Positions 11,237-24,229 of a stretch of DNA of 64,000 nucleotides are shown here, in pieces. The notes beneath the pieces are model-generated. The model was not told the DNA's origin. It saw only the letters and a program-made list of their open reading frames with translations, and searched no databases. This DNA is from Pratylenchus scribneri. Its lineage: Eukaryota; Nematoda; Chromadorea; Rhabditida; Pratylenchidae. Positions within the stretch are counted from its first letter, which is position 1. Every line of letters starts with the position of its first letter. The stretch lies in NCBI GenBank assembly GCA_030063045.1, contig JAQSEB010000014.1, positions 868,001 to 932,000 of the forward strand. Direction: 5' to 3'. The translations under genes were made by a program, and so were the position numbers.

Positions 11237-12229
11237 ATGCAGCAATCAAAAACTTCAAATTGTCCCCGCGCAAACAATATCAATAACAGTGGTTGTGGAG
11301 GATGTCCAATTAAACAGCAACAAGAAGAAGATGGATTCAATCCATTAAATGCGGTAAAATAAATTTAAATTTACGATTAAATTAATTCAATTTAGATGCC
11401 ACCGCCGAATCAGTTACCATCACCGGGTCAACCCTTTCCTCTCTCTACAGACCGCGAAAAATCGACAATACCAAAGGCAATTGTAAATGATGGAGAAAAA
11501 CTCGAGACTTGGGAATATCCTTCTGCCCAAATGTTTTGGAATGCAATGTTGAGAAAAGGTTAAAGCAGAAAAAATAATTTTATAGTTATTTTTAAGGATG
11601 GAGATGGAAAGAAGATCAAATTGGACAAAAGGATATGGACGATATTATCCGCATTCATAATGCGAATAACGAGTCTGCCTGGGAGGAAGTTCTCAAATGG
11701 GAGAGAACATTCCATCAGTGAGAAGAAAAAAAATTTTTAAGCTTTCCAATATTTCTTTTTAAGAGAATGCAGCGTTCCTAAACTGAAGAGCTTCCATGGT
11801 GATGCAAAAAATTTGTCGCCACGTGCCAGATTTCGGAGCATGCTCGGCTATGAGGTTAATTTAGAAGTTATAAACCTAAATTAATAAAAAATATTTAAAG
11901 TTACCTTTTGACCGACACAATTGGCTGGTTGATCGATGCGGACATGATGTTAATTAAATTAAATAATATTAATTAATTTGATTTACCTATTTAAGGTGAC
12001 CTATATAATTGACTATTATGATGTGGGCAAAGTTAATCCAGACACCAAATTGTTCGCACATTTGGATGTACGTCCAGCAATCAGGGACTGGTCCTCATTT
12101 AAAGATCGCTTCATTGTTGGATTTTGGTATGAATAATTTAAATAAAATTTAACCAAAATATTTTTTAGGCGCATGAGAGAGAATTTAATGCAATTGTGGA
12201 GCCGTGGCCAAACTGATGAGAATAAATAA
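11237..12229 (+). CDS. cchl-1: Cytochrome c heme lyase (holocytochrome c synthase)
   Basis: Attaches heme covalently to apocytochrome c in the mitochondrial intermembrane space. The start is [14 protein letters not shown]. Two Cys-Pro heme-regulatory-type motifs (NCPR and GCPIKQ) lie in the N terminus, as in other HCCS proteins. Diagnostic core segments follow in order across short introns: [58 protein letters not shown] (with the family's heme-ligand His), [26 protein letters not shown] and DRFIVGFW. The stop is TAA. Size and domain order are normal for the family. It is followed 253 bp later by PIP4K on the same strand. Confidence 0.93.
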
Positions 12230-12482
12230 ATGAAGAATGATGTTGGGTGTTGGCTCGACTTTGTTATTGATGAATAGGCGGCAGTCCATTTAGTCAGGAA
12301 AAAACTTTGTTTTATTCGTTTGATTATAAAATTTATTGATAAAAATGTTTTCGCTCAACATTTTCTTATTCATAAAATATTCATCATTAAAAATGATTGT
12401 TTTATTTATATTATTTTGTCTAATTGTTTTTATTATTTTTTAGCTAGTCAATTTTCCAAAAACAACCACAGCTTTAATAAAA

Positions 12483-14421
12483 ATGGCCGGAAAATCGAAG
12501 AATAAAAATAGGAAAATTCGGACTGGCCATAAAAAGATGCTCGTTCCGAAATGGAAACTTTTCCGCGCAAAAGAACCATTAATTTCCGTGTTCATGTGGG
12601 GCGTAAATCACACGGTAAATTAATGAATTATTCAATAAATTTATATTCCAATCAAAGATTGGTGAATTGATGCATGTTCCGCCGCCTGCTTTATTGCTTC
12701 CCGACGATTTCAAGGCTTATTCCAAGGTGAAAGTCAGCAATCATTTCTTTAATAAGTAAGTGAATTTAATGTTCAAATTAAAATAATTCCAAATTAAAAT
12801 AGGGACATTATGCCTAGTCACTTCAAAATCAAGGATTATTGTCCAAGTAATTTATAAATAAATGTGAATAAATTAAAATATTTTTTTAAAGATGCTTTCC
12901 GCAACATTCGTGAACAATTTGGCGTTGATCAAAGTGAATATTTGGTACGCGATTATTCAATATTTAAATTAATTAAATTATTTTTAAAGTCTTCATTGAC
13001 ATCAAATGAACCGGAATTGGAACCGAATGAGTCAGGAAGGTTAGAATATGAATTGGAATTCACATAAAAATGATTTAAATTATTTTCTAGCAGTTCGAGC
13101 AGATTATTCGTTTCGCAGGACCGACAATTTGTCATCAAGGTTTTTTTACTAAAATTAAATAAACTTAAATATTTAATTTTAGGTCATTGATTCGGAGGCG
13201 GTCGCTGAAATTCATTCGATTTTGCCAAAATATCATGAATATATTGTGGAGCACCGAGGAAAAACCCTCCTACCCCAATATCTCGGTTAATTATTTTTTT
13301 TATTTTAAAAGTATTTTTTAGGCCTCTATCGAATTACGGTTGAAGTCAATGAAACGTATATGTTGGTTATGCGAAATATATTTGGAGGAAAATATAACAT
13401 CCATAAAAAATATGATTTGAAGGTTCAGTCAAATAATTTTGAATTAATTTTTGAATTATTTTTCAAGGGTTCAACCGTTCAACGGCAAGCGAGTGAAAAG
13501 GAAAAATCCAAGGAATTGCCAACACTGAAGGACAATGATTTTTTGGAGGAAAATTACAAATTAATGCTGCCATTCGATGCAAAGGCCCAATTGATGAAAT
13601 TGTTGAAAAGTGATACCGGTAAGATGAAATTAAATTAAAAATAATTTTAATATCAATTTATTTAGATTTCTTAACCAAAATGCATTTAATGGATTATTCG
13701 CTGTTGGTTGGAATTCATGATATTCAGCTGGAAAAGGAAATGCAAAAAGAACGAGATGTAAATTCACCGGCGGCAAAAGAGGCAGCCGGCATTGGTGGAG
13801 GAGGGGATGAAATGCAGCAAAATATTGCAATGGAATTCCATCAACAACAAGCATCCGATTTGGACTCGGGCAATGAACAATTGTCACCGCCGGAAAGCCC
13901 CGTCCCATCGGCCGGCGCATTTACCACACATTCGGGTGGATTTGATCTCGATGGTTAATTTAAATTATAATAATTAAATTTTTATAATTTTCAGATGAGT
14001 TTTTTGCGATTCCTTCAAGTGAAGGTGGGTTTTTGTTTAAATTAATATTTTTTTAAAAATTATTTTGAAGAATCTCAACGAAAATTAATCTATTTTATTG
14101 GCCTCGTGGACATTCTCACCTATTATGGAGTGAAGAAAAGGACTGAATCGGCGGCCAAATCAGTGAAATATGGCTCTGATGCTGAAAATGTTTCGACTGT
14201 CAAACCGGAACAGGTAAAAAATAGGCCAAAAATATTTTAATTTTCGTAAAATTTAGTATGCGAAACGGCTACTTGAATTCGTCAATAAGAATGTAATTTC
14301 CCCATCAATTTCGGCCAGCAAAGCATCAGCACCGCCAACAATGGGACCAATTTCTAGTCCTCCAAAGGATCCCGCAATGCCAAATTTGAATGAATCTTTG
14401 GCTTCAGCCCACATTAAATAA
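12483..14421 (+). CDS. ppk-2: Phosphatidylinositol-5-phosphate 4-kinase (type II PIPK)
   Basis: Makes PI(4,5)P2 from PI5P. It starts [20 protein letters not shown]. The PIPK fold is easy to follow over the exons: [60 protein letters not shown], a Ser-rich loop, RQFVIKVI (ATP-binding Lys), [20 protein letters not shown] then LKGSTVQR, LKDNDF, and [17 protein letters not shown] (catalytic). After a Gly/Pro-rich insert come [20 protein letters not shown] and [13 protein letters not shown] (activation-loop region). The long insert between the DYSLLVG and DILTYYG blocks, and the match to PIP4K2 rather than PIP5K, place it as type II. It ends SLASAHIK. It may share an operon with its neighbours. 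Confidence 0.9.
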
Positions 14422-14764
14422 ATGAATGAAATGTCAAATAAACACAAAAATGTAGTTTATCGCCCAATAATTTTACCCAAAAGATTCATTCATCATTGTG
14501 TTCCCTTCTAAGTCCCAATTATTTCCATTCTCCCCAAATCATTTTGTATGTTTTTTTTTGCAGTCAGTAATGGTTGTCTTTGTTCTTTAAAATTCGCACA
14601 AATTCCACATTTATTTTGGCAATTTAATAAATAATAAATATTTGTCGGTGCAATTCAATTTATTTATTATTTCGTAATGGATAAATTCATCCATTTTCAT
14701 TATTAATTTTCAATTTAATTTAAAATATCATCAATATTTTTTTTATATTTATTTAAAAAAAAGA
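14422..14764. other. Gap between PIP4K and POLD1
   Basis: 343 bp of AT-rich DNA with a C-rich stretch (ATTTCCATTCTCCCC near 14520) and a T-run TTTTTTTTTGCAG just before 14575. The TTTGCAG could be a trans-splice acceptor for a downstream operon gene. No ORF is supported. Confidence 0.35.
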
Positions 14765-17700
14765 ATGTCTCCAAAAAAGAAAACATCACCAAAAAAACGA
14801 CCCCCGGCATCGCAACAACCAATTCAATATGCAAAAAGGGCAAAGTGAGAATAAAATAAATCAATTTATATTCAAAACATTTTAAAGAAATGATCAAGCT
14901 GGACAACAACCGCAGGGGACTTTTGCACAAAAATTGGCCATTTTGCGTTAGTTTTAGTTCAATAAATAACAAATATTCAAAATATTTAGATGAAAACGGG
15001 GATAATCAACAATCATCGAGCTCCAACAGCAAAATTGTAACAAAGTAATTTTAATCACAATTTTGCAAAAAAATAATTGAAAACATTCTAGTCTTCCCAC
15101 AAGAAGCCACCATAAAATTGACCCAAAATTGAAATGGGATCGACCAGAATTGGCACAATCAATCAAATCCGGGAGCACGGATAAATCAATTGCATTTCAA
15201 CTAATCGACATTGATTACAATTTTGGTTTATTTTCATTTGATTTAATAATAAATTTAAATAATATTTTTTAGATAAAATTGTGGGCAGCGTTGTCATTCG
15301 ATTGTTTGGTGTCACCTCCACCGGTCATTCAATTTTGGCTTGCGTCGCCGGCTATAGGCCATATTTTTTGGCATCCGCTCCAAAAGGATTCCGTGCAGAG
15401 CACATTCAAAAAACAATCAATAAAATTAATTCAAATGTCAAGGTTTTCCACCTATTTTTTACTTAAATTTATGAATTTTTCAAGGCAAATCCTCAAAGTG
15501 GCGTTCCCCCAGAAATAAATGTTGTGACCGGAATTGAATTGGTCCAAGGTGCCAATTTTTACTATTACAATTCTGGCAAACAAATGCCATTTTTGAAAAT
15601 CTTCGTATGTTCGCCCAGAGTCATCAATTCATGTAAATATTTAAATTCTATTATTAATTAATTTGAAATTTAAGGTCGAAATGGATTATATTTGATTGAT
15701 CAATTAATGGAGGAAATTAATGGGAAATATGAGGAACAAAAGGCTGGCGACCGATGCCACCCCTTTGAATCGAATATGGATTTTGAGGTTAATTAAATAA
15801 ATTTAAATATTTAATTTAGTGGTTTTAAGGTTCGTTTTATGGCCGATTTGGACATTGTTGGTTGCGGTTGGATTGAATGCCCAGCAAATAAATACGAATA
15901 TATTCACCCAAATAAGAAGCTGAGCACCTGCCAAATTGAGGTAATTGGTTTGGATCAGAATTAATTTAAATTCACTTTTAGTTATCAATAAATGTTGCCA
16001 ATTTGTTGGTGCATGATTCGAGTTTGCCCGAATGGTCAGTGGTTGCTCCACTTCGAACATTGAGTTTTGACATTGAATGCATGGGTCCATTAGGTATTCA
16101 TTTTTTTTATTTATTAATAATTAATTAAAATAAATAATTAGGAACATTCCCGGATGCCAGCCGTGACCCAGTCATCCAAATTGCCAATATGGTCAAGTTG
16201 GAGGGCCAAACGGAACCATTCGTCCGAAATTGTTTCACTCTGGGAACATGTGAACCAATCGTCGGTTCGGACATCATTGAATGCGCCACTGAGCAGGAAT
16301 TACTCTCAAAATGGGCCGATTTTGTGCGGCAAATTGATCCGGACATCCTCACTGGATATAATATTCAAAACTTCGATTTGCCTTATATCATGGATCGGGC
16401 GAAGCAATTAAAGGTTTTAAATATTTGAAATGCGAAAAGATTATTAACAGTTCAATGGTTTGTCTTAAGGTTTAACCAATTTTAATTTTGAATTAGTTTT
16501 GATTTTGAACCAAAAACCATAAAATGGTTTAATACCAAAAACCATAAAATGGTTTAAACGGTTTAATTATATCCTTAATTTTGACCAAACTATACACTAA
16601 ATTGCTCAATCTTACGAGATCTATCAATTGGGGGCTAGACAAACCTTTGAACCGTTAAAACCTTATGTATTTTCAATTTTTCACCAAATTAAATACTCAT
16701 AATTAAGATTGAGAACCGTGTCTGCTATTTGAGTAGAATAAAGGGAAATGTTTGTAAACAAAGGGATGCCAGCCTCCAATCCAAGCAAATGGGCAACCGG
16801 ATCAACAAAGTTTGCTCAATGGATGGTCGAATTGTTTTTGATGTTCTTCAGGTGAATTACTGGTTAATTGCGTTTTTAAATTAATTTTGTTTAAGATTTT
16901 ACTTCGCGATTACAAATTGAGAAGTTATTCGCTGAACAATGTTAGCTATTATTTTCTTGGTGAACAAAAGGAGGATGTTGCCTACAATTTTATACCAGAA
17001 TTACAGGTTTTTATTTAAATATTAATAATATGTTATTTTAAATTTAAATATTAAAAAATATATTATTGACAATTTCGGAATATGAAGAAATATGAAAATA
17101 TGGCATTCTCATTCAATTCTGCCTTATAGATTGGTCTATGAAATTTCGGACCGTTTAAGTGCTTATACCAAAACCAGTTTGAAAACCAGTTTTTGGTTTA
17201 AAATTTGGTTCGAATTTTCAAACAAACTCAAACCCAATTTAATAGACTAAAACATACCGAATCAAATTCGAGCTTTCCAAAATTGGTTAGCTAAGCATTT
17301 CCGGAATTGTCCAATTTCAAAAATTGTCTATAAAAATATATTCATCAATTTATTAATTATTAAAGAATGGTTCGGCACGGGATCGTCGCCGATTGGCTCT
17401 ATATTGCATGAAAGATGCATATTTACCAATTCGTCTGTTGGACAAATTAATGTTGATTATAAATTACATTGAAATGGCCCGTGTCACCGGTGTTCCACTC
17501 AATTTTTTGATTTCACGCGGCCAACAAGTCAAAATTCTTTCAATGCTTTTGCGAAAGGTTTTTGAATTTAAATAGCAAAATTCAAATAATTTAAATTGTT
17601 TTTAATAGACTCGTCGCCTCAATTATTTCCTCCCAGTCATTGAAACTGGCGAAGGAGGGGATGAAGTCGGCTATGAAGGTGCCACCGTCATAGAGCCACA

Positions 17701-20320
17701 ATGCGATTTTTACAATGAACCAATTGCCACGTTGGATTTTGCCTCACTTTATCCATCAATTATGATTGCCCACAATTTATGCTACACAACGCTGGTCAAT
17801 CAGAAGAATGTGCCAAAAAAGTTTAATTTAATTATTAAATTAATTAATATTTAATTCATTTATTAGTTTGAAAGAGGGTGAAGACTACATTCGAACGCCC
17901 TCCGGCGATTGTTTCGTCAAAGCAAAACATTCAAAAGGATTATTGCCACAAGTGTTGGAGGAATTATTGGCGGCAAGGAAAAAGGCAAAATCCGATTTGA
18001 AGAAGGAAACTGATCCACTCAGGTTTTAAAACTTAATATTTTGGAATTATTTTTAATTATTTAATCTGGCGAATAAATTAGTAAAATTGCCGAATAGGAT
18101 ATTTATAAGATCAAGATTTATGGTACATTAATAAACCAATATCATTGGAAAAATCGTCATCAAGACCCATCGAATTAATTTAATTTGTTATGATTTGGCC
18201 ATAATTAATTAGTTTTAAATTAACCCATTTTGTTTTTGGTTCAAACTAAATTAGAATTGGTTAAACCAAAGTCAAAACAAATCAAATGATGCTTATTGGC
18301 TAGGTTTGTCGATTGGGTATAGGGTTTTGTGGTCTAGGATAAACCAATTATTGTCAATAAGCTTTCGATAAATTAAATATTTCCCTCATTATAAATTTAT
18401 TTATCAAATTTTACAAATTAAAGGCAAATGGTGTTGAATGGAAGGCAATTGGCATTGAAGGTCTCAGCAAATTCGGTTTATGGATTCACCGGAGCTTCCC
18501 GAGGCAAATTGCCTTGCGTGGAAGTTTCCCAATCGGTCACATCATTTGGCCGGCAAATGATCGAAATGACAAAACAAGAAGTCGAAAGTAAATTTAAAAA
18601 AATTATTTTTTTATAAAATTTTGGAATGTTTTTTAGACTTTTATAAATTTGGCGCAGTGAATGGTCTTTGTCCGGAGGATGCCAAAGTTATTTATGGGGA
18701 CACCGACTCAGTGATGATCAAATTTGGGGTAAATTCGCATAAATAAATTAATAAAATAATTTTTATTTAAAGGTTAAAACCGTTGAACATGCAATGGAAT
18801 TGGGTCGGCATGCAGCCGCGGAAATTAGCAAACGATTTTTGCCGCCAATTCATTTGGAATTTGAGAAGATTTACTTTCCATATTTACTCATCAACAAAAA
18901 ACGCTATGCCGGACTTTATTGGACACGCCCGGAGAAACACGATAAAATGGATTGTAAAGGGGTAAAAAATTAATTAAATTTAATGTGATTTAAATTCCTT
19001 TTTAAGTTGGAAACAGTGCGACGGGACAATTGCCCATTGGTGGCCAGTGTTTTGAATGCTTGCTTGGAAAAATTGCTGGTTGGCAGAGACAAGGAAGGAG
19101 CATTGAATTATGCAAAAGCGGTCATTTCCGATTTACTCTGCGGTCGGGTGGACATTTCAATGTTGACAATCACAAAGGAATTGACCAAAAAGGGCGAGGT
19201 TTGTTTTGTTCATTTAAAGGGGAAATATTTAAAATATAGAAAAATTTTGGAAATGCCGTAAAAGATTACAATGCTTTATTTTAGACATCGTATATGGTTT
19301 AATAAAGTAGGAAAAACCCTTAAACCATTATAATTATTTTGGTATTATGACTCATTTTCCGACATTTTCAATGTTTTTCAATAATTTAAATATTATCCAT
19401 ATTTAAAATAAACAATAAACATATTCCAATTAAAAAATGTAAATTGCAGAAATATGCAGCCAAGCAAGCCCATGTGGAATTGGCCGAACGAATGAGAAAG
19501 AGGGATCCTGGCTCAGCGCCTCGTCTCGGCGACCGTGTTCCCTATGTGATTGTGAACAAAGGGGCAAATGTTCCAGCATATGAAAAGGCGGAGGATCCAA
19601 TTTGGGTGGGTCAAATATAATATTTATGTGCATATTAATTTTTGATTTTAGGTACTGACCAACAATGTCCCAATTGACACAACTTATTATTTGGAACACC
19701 AATTGGCCAAACCTCTGGCCCGCATTTTTGAACCAATTTTGGGCATAAAGGCAGAACAAATTTTAATCAGTAAATTTATTATTTAATTTAAAATCCAAAA
19801 TATATTTCAGATGGAGATCATACTAAGAAAAAAATGGTCACAAAGCTGAAAAGTGGATTAATGGCCGGATATTTTGCTAAAAAGTCGAATTGTTTGGTTT
19901 GTCGAGCGCCAATGGATTTTGAGGAGGACAAAGCGCCGGCAACGTGTAAAAATTGTCAACCGAAAGCGAGGAAACTTTACATGGAAAAGGTTTAAAAATT
20001 TAATTTTAATAAAATAATTAAATATCCAAAAAGATTGTTGAAATTCGGGCAGCCGAGCATCGTTTCGGACGCCTTTGGACCGAATGCCAAAATTGTGCTG
20101 GAATGCTCAAAGAGGAAGTGTTTTGTTCAAGGTACGGTTACCCTCATGAAGGCTCTATTTTTTTAAAAAAAATTATAATTTTAGCCGTGACTGTCCAATC
20201 TTTTATATGCGTGAGAAAGTACGAAATGATTTGGAGGAACTGGAACGAGTTTATCGCCGCTTCCAAATCCAATCAAAAGAGTTGCCAATGTTTGATGGAG
20301 TGGAAAATTCGACAGAATGA
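14765..20320 (+). CDS. pold-1: DNA polymerase delta catalytic subunit
   Basis: Replicative B-family polymerase with 3'-5' proofreading. It starts [15 protein letters not shown] (basic, NLS-like) and ends near FDGVENSTE. Exonuclease motifs: LSFDIECMG (Exo I), [18 protein letters not shown] (Exo II) and [14 protein letters not shown] (Exo III). Polymerase motifs: [20 protein letters not shown] (A), [20 protein letters not shown] (B) and [12 protein letters not shown] (C). The C terminus has the zinc-binding CysA set ([10 protein letters not shown] ... CKNCQ) and the CysB/Fe-S set (CQNCAG ... CSSRDC). All catalytic acids are present. About 18-20 exons. Several introns are expanded by a TIR repeat (see 16435-16668), while others are 40-60 nt. 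It is the third gene of a same-strand trio. Confidence 0.96.
16435..16668. mobile_element. TIR element, family B, copy 1 (POLD1 intron)
   Basis: Left end AAAAGATTATTAACAGTTCA then ATGGTTTGTC. Right end is the complement (GACAAACCTTTGAACCGTTA then AAACC). The interior has repeated 'AACCAAAAACCATAAAATGG' blocks and 'GAGATCTATCAATTGGG'. The same order recurs at 37670-38032, 53151-53425 and 54680-55020. It is non-coding. Confidence 0.7.
18065..18400. mobile_element. TIR element, family B, decayed copy (POLD1 intron)
   Basis: Contains the family B landmarks 'GGTTTGTCGATTGGGTATAG' and 'GTGGTCTAGGATAAACCAAT' near the right side. The left end is not clearly recognisable. It lies in the POLD1 intron before the motif B exon (18424). 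A weaker, related stretch of paired GGTTT/AAACC blocks occurs in another POLD1 intron at about 17100-17300. Confidence 0.45.
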
Positions 20321-20636
20321 AAATTAATTTATTTAACCATCAATTTTATTTATTTGATTATCCCATCAATCCCCCCTCACTCCATTTTTATTGATATTTT
20401 TGCTGCCTTCGATCTCCTTTTTACTATTTTTGAATGAGACAAACCTAAATCTTTGTTTTTAATTTATTTTCGACTTGAATAAATTTGAATTAACATCAAT
20501 TTTAAACCGGTTCTTAAATAGTATGACCGTTGTCTTTCCCATTCCCATGACCTTTTAAAGAAAAAGAAATCCATAATTTTAAATCAGTCATCCTCGTTGG
20601 AAACAATGACCGATTGCAATTAATTTGCATCGATGA

Positions 20637-20708
20637 GCCTCTATAGCTCAGGGGTAGAGCGCCAGTCTAGTAAACTGGAGGTCGGCGGTTCGAGACCGCC
20701 TGGAGGCA
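20637..20708 (+). tRNA. tRNA-Thr (anticodon AGT)
   Basis: A complete 72-nt cloverleaf. The acceptor stem GCCTCTA pairs with TGGAGGC, with discriminator A. The D-arm is GCTCAGGGGTAGAGC. The anticodon stem CCAGT/ACTGG holds loop CTAGTAA with anticodon AGT. The T-arm is GGCGG-TTCGAGA-CCGCC. A box and B box are intact, and a T-run starts a few bases after the 3' end (20712 onward). No intron. Confidence 0.93.
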
Positions 20709-20769
20709 ATAATTTTTTGGAATCAAAATTTGTTATTTTAGATTGTTTTTCCTTGAAAAAAATATTTCT

Positions 20770-20838
20770 CTCTTCTCGGGATTCGAACCTCGGCCAAAAA
20801 ACCTGGCGCTTAACCAACTGCGCTATGGTAACACACGT
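20770..20838 (-). pseudogene. Degenerate tRNA-like sequence
   Basis: On the minus strand, a D-arm-like AGCGCAGTTGGTTAAGCGCC and a B-box-like GAGGTTCGAATCCCGAG are present in tRNA order. The T-stem does not pair properly, the anticodon arm is a short T-rich stretch and no acceptor pairing is visible. It lies about 60 bp from the intact tRNA-Thr. Best read as a tRNA remnant. Confidence 0.5.
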
Positions 20839-23239
20839 TGAAAATTCCTTTTCCAAATAAAGTTGAATAGCAATTTCTTTTGTTGAAAAACTGTGATGTA
20901 TTGTGCGATGATGTTGAATGAAGAAGATATGACGGATAAAATGTGATCTGGTATGATCTCATCAAACTTTTACACACATTCACATACGTGAAACATTGTG
21001 GACAAGATGAGAAACAAGCCAGACCCCATTTTGTGCCGTTCATTTATGCAAATTTGAGATTGATATACTGCTTCATTTTTAAGGGAATTTGGACTGAATT
21101 TTACGGATGATTTGGACGAAATTGTTTAATAATAAAATGTATTGCTGCTTTCTTTCATTCATTTTCCAATTATTCTCATTTTATCGATGAGAGGCAAAAA
21201 TAATGAACGGCTACGGCCGATGGAGGAAAAAATGTTTAGAAGAGGAATTGGGAGAGGTCCTCTTCGGTGAATAAAATAAAATGCTGCTGAGGTGTCTCAT
21301 TTATTTCTCATATTTAATAACTGATGTGGATGTGGAAGTTGGGACTGTGTGGACTGATATGGGAATGGCGACTTTGTTGGTTGCTCAATGTAAAATGGGG
21401 GAATTTAGAATGGAATAAATGAATGAATGAATGTGAATGGAGGAGGACGAACTGTGTGACTGAATGCTGCTGTTGGCGAGCTTTAGGGGGCAGAGCCGAG
21501 ATTGGCGATTGTATGAAAATGAAGGAAAGGAAATGGTGTTGGTGGGGGCTCTGAGGCTGGTCGGTCGGTTGGGGTGGTGGTGGTCGACCGGTGTGTTGCT
21601 GCAATGGAATGCATTCATTCTTGCTTGGGGGGCGATGGATGGACGAGAGGGGATCGACGAGAGCTGATGAGCCTGGGAGGGCGACGATGGAAGAGCACAC
21701 ACGAATGGTCTCGGTTGGTGTTGGTGGTATTGGACTGGTTGAGGGAGAGGAAAGGAATATTGGTTGGGTCTGGTCTGTTGGTTCGGCCGCTCGCAAGGCA
21801 ACCACCTACTTCCCTTCCGAGACACTTCCACCAAACTCCGGTCCTCCCGAATTTGTTGAGTGGTACGAAGGGCAAGAATGAATGGAGGAGGGAAGAAAGG
21901 TCGAGAATAAAGGAAGGAAAGCAAAAAATGGCCGAGAGCGAATGCTCACCGATGAAGGGTGGACCAATGCAATGTGCGACTGAGACTGACTGATGGATGG
22001 ATGAATGAGAGGTGACTGATGGAGAAAGACACCCCTTAGGGGGCAACATTGAACTGCTCAATCACAAAAAGTGGTCGATGAAAGGAAAGGAAGGAAGAGA
22101 GAGGACTAATGGGGAGCCAGTGGGGTTTTTGGCCGCGAGGAATAGTAGCAAAGAGGATTTGCTTGGGGGGGGGGGGTGTTGAGGAGGTGAATTTATGTGC
22201 GTATGTCTGTGGAGATCGCAAAGTGGTCTGGGTCTGTGTTGGAGTTTTGGGTGCGCACTGACCAACAGAAGCAACACAGAAGGGAGGCATAAAAGTGCAA
22301 TGGAATGAAAGTGGGAAGAAGAAGAGAAGAAAGGGAACTGCCCCAAGGGTGGATGAGATGAAGATGAGCGTTTTTTCGTCTCATCGCAGGTGGCCCTTTT
22401 CTCTTCCTTCCTTCCTTCCAATCTTCACCTCCAATCTATGCCTGCCTAAAGGTCCCATCTCTTCTCAAACCTTCAAAAAGAAAATCGCCTCATTTGTTTC
22501 CATCAATTTGGTTTAGAGACTGGTTGGGGGTTGGTGTTGGTTGGGCGATCCGCCGCACACGGATAAATTGTGTCTATGTGGCGGAAAGAGGATGATGAAG
22601 AGGAGAAGGGGAAAAATTGGTGGCGATGGTGGCCCTTTCTTCCCCATTCTCGATTTTGTCTGTCTAGTCTTTCTCTCGATGTATTCTTTCGTCCATCAGC
22701 AGCAACAGGTAGTTAATCCACGCAAATAAATATAAACTAATGCTACTGCCGATTGCCGATGAGATTAGGTGTCTGGGGTTTTGGCAGCAGAGAATAAAAT
22801 GTGGATGAAACTTTTTATTGAGTGATGATCTCTTGAGGGGGCATCTTCCAGCCTCACACTTCTCGTCCATTTCTTCTTGTTGCCTTTGAAAATGCTTTCC
22901 CTTCAATTGAACCGATCCGATGGACGAAAGGGGATTTGGATGGTAGGAAAGAATGGAAAAAGGGTGTTTGGTTGCCCTTCTCATTAATTATAAATTTTTT
23001 TTCAAGATTTTTCTTTGACTGGTAACTTTTCGGGAGCGTAGCTAAAAATATACGGGAAAAGAATTTTGACCTGAATTGGTGGAAGAAATGTTAATGGAGG
23101 GAAGTGTAAAATAAGAAAGAAATTGGAATTGGGGATGGAATACAAAATATAGGGATAAAAGGAAAAGGAGATATGAAAAAAGTGAATGAATGCTTTCTCC
23201 ATATATTTATAGAATTATTTCATTTTGTACTTTTGTTAT
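20839..23239. other. Gene-poor region, strongly purine/pyrimidine-biased
   Basis: No supported gene. From about 21300 to 22730 the plus strand is GA/GG rich (TGGATGG, GAAGGAAAGG), which leaves long open frames on the minus strand in several overlapping frames. These translate to Pro/Ser/His/Phe-rich sequence with no domain and no consistent frame. A 12-nt G run lies at 22165-22176. Confidence 0.45.
22165..22176 (+). repeat. Poly-G run (12 G)
   Basis: Uninterrupted run of 12 guanines in intergenic DNA. It is one of five G or C runs of 11-16 nt between 22 and 30.5 kb. Confidence 0.95.
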
Positions 23240-24217
23240 GATTTTTAATAATTCCGCCTGTTCTGATTTTTAATAATTCCGCCTGTTCTGATTTTAATAA
23301 TTCCGCCTGTTATGATTTTTAATAATTCCGCCTGTTCTGATTTTAATAATTCCGCCTGTTCTGAATTTTAATAATTCCGCCTGTTCTGATTTTAATAATT
23401 CCGCCTGTTCTGATTTTAATAATTCCGCCTGTTCTGATTTAAATAATTCCGCCTGATCTGATTTTAATAATTCCGCCTGTTCTGATTTTAATAATTCCGC
23501 CTGTTCTGATTTAAATAATTCCGCCTGTTCTGATTTTAATAATTCCGCCTGTTCTGATTTTAATAATTCCGCCTGTTCTGACTGTTCTGATTTTAATAAT
23601 TCCGCCTGTTCTGATTTAAATAATTCCGCCTGTTCTGATTTTAATAATTCCGCCTGTTCTGATTTTAATAATTCCGCCTGTTCTGATTTAAATAATTCCG
23701 CCTGTTCTGATTTTAATAATTCCGCCTGTTCTGATTTTAATAATTCCGCCTGTTCTGATTTTAATAATTCCACCTGTTCTGATTTTAATAATTTCGCCAG
23801 TTCTGTTTTTAATAATTCCGCCTGTTCTGATTTTAATAATTCCGCCTGTTCTGATTTTTAATAATTCCGCCTGTTCTGATTTTAATTATTCCGCCTGTTC
23901 TGATTTTAATAATTCCGCCTGTTCTGATTTTTAATAATTCCGCCTGTTCTGATTTTTAATAATTCCGCCTGTTCTGATTTTAATAATTCCGCCTGTTCTG
24001 ATTTTAATAATTCCGCCTGTTCTGATTTTAATAATTCCGCCTGTTCTGATTTTAATAATTCCGCCTGTTCTGATTTTACTAATTCCGCCTGTTCTGATTT
24101 TAATAATTCCGCCTGTTCTGATTTTAATAATTCCGCCTGTTCTGATTTTTAATAATTCCGCCTGTTCTGATTTTAATAATTCCGCCTGTTCTGATTTTTA
24201 ATAATTCCGCCTGTACT
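23240..24217. repeat. Minisatellite array 2 (24-25 bp unit)
   Basis: About 40 copies (estimate) of the unit with core AATTCCGCCTGTTCTGATTT, in the orientation opposite to array 1. Length varies by one T in the T-run. Variants include GATTTAAATAATT and GATCTG, and one local 10-bp duplication (CTGACTGTTCTGA, about 23577-23590). It stops abruptly at CTGTACTGATG and is followed immediately by a tRNA-like remnant. Confidence 0.97.
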
Positions 24218-24229
24218 GATGAAAAAATA

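Noticed and set aside
20770..20838. Second functional tRNA gene
   Set aside because: T-stem and acceptor stem do not pair and the anticodon arm is degenerate.
21385..21924. A 179-codon minus-strand ORF
   Set aside because: Low-complexity Pro/Ser/His/Gln content from pyrimidine-biased DNA, with another long ORF in a different frame over the same bases.
23294..23773. A 159-codon frame of ELLKSEQA-type repeats
   Set aside because: Same minisatellite artefact as above; the frame breaks wherever a 25-bp unit occurs.
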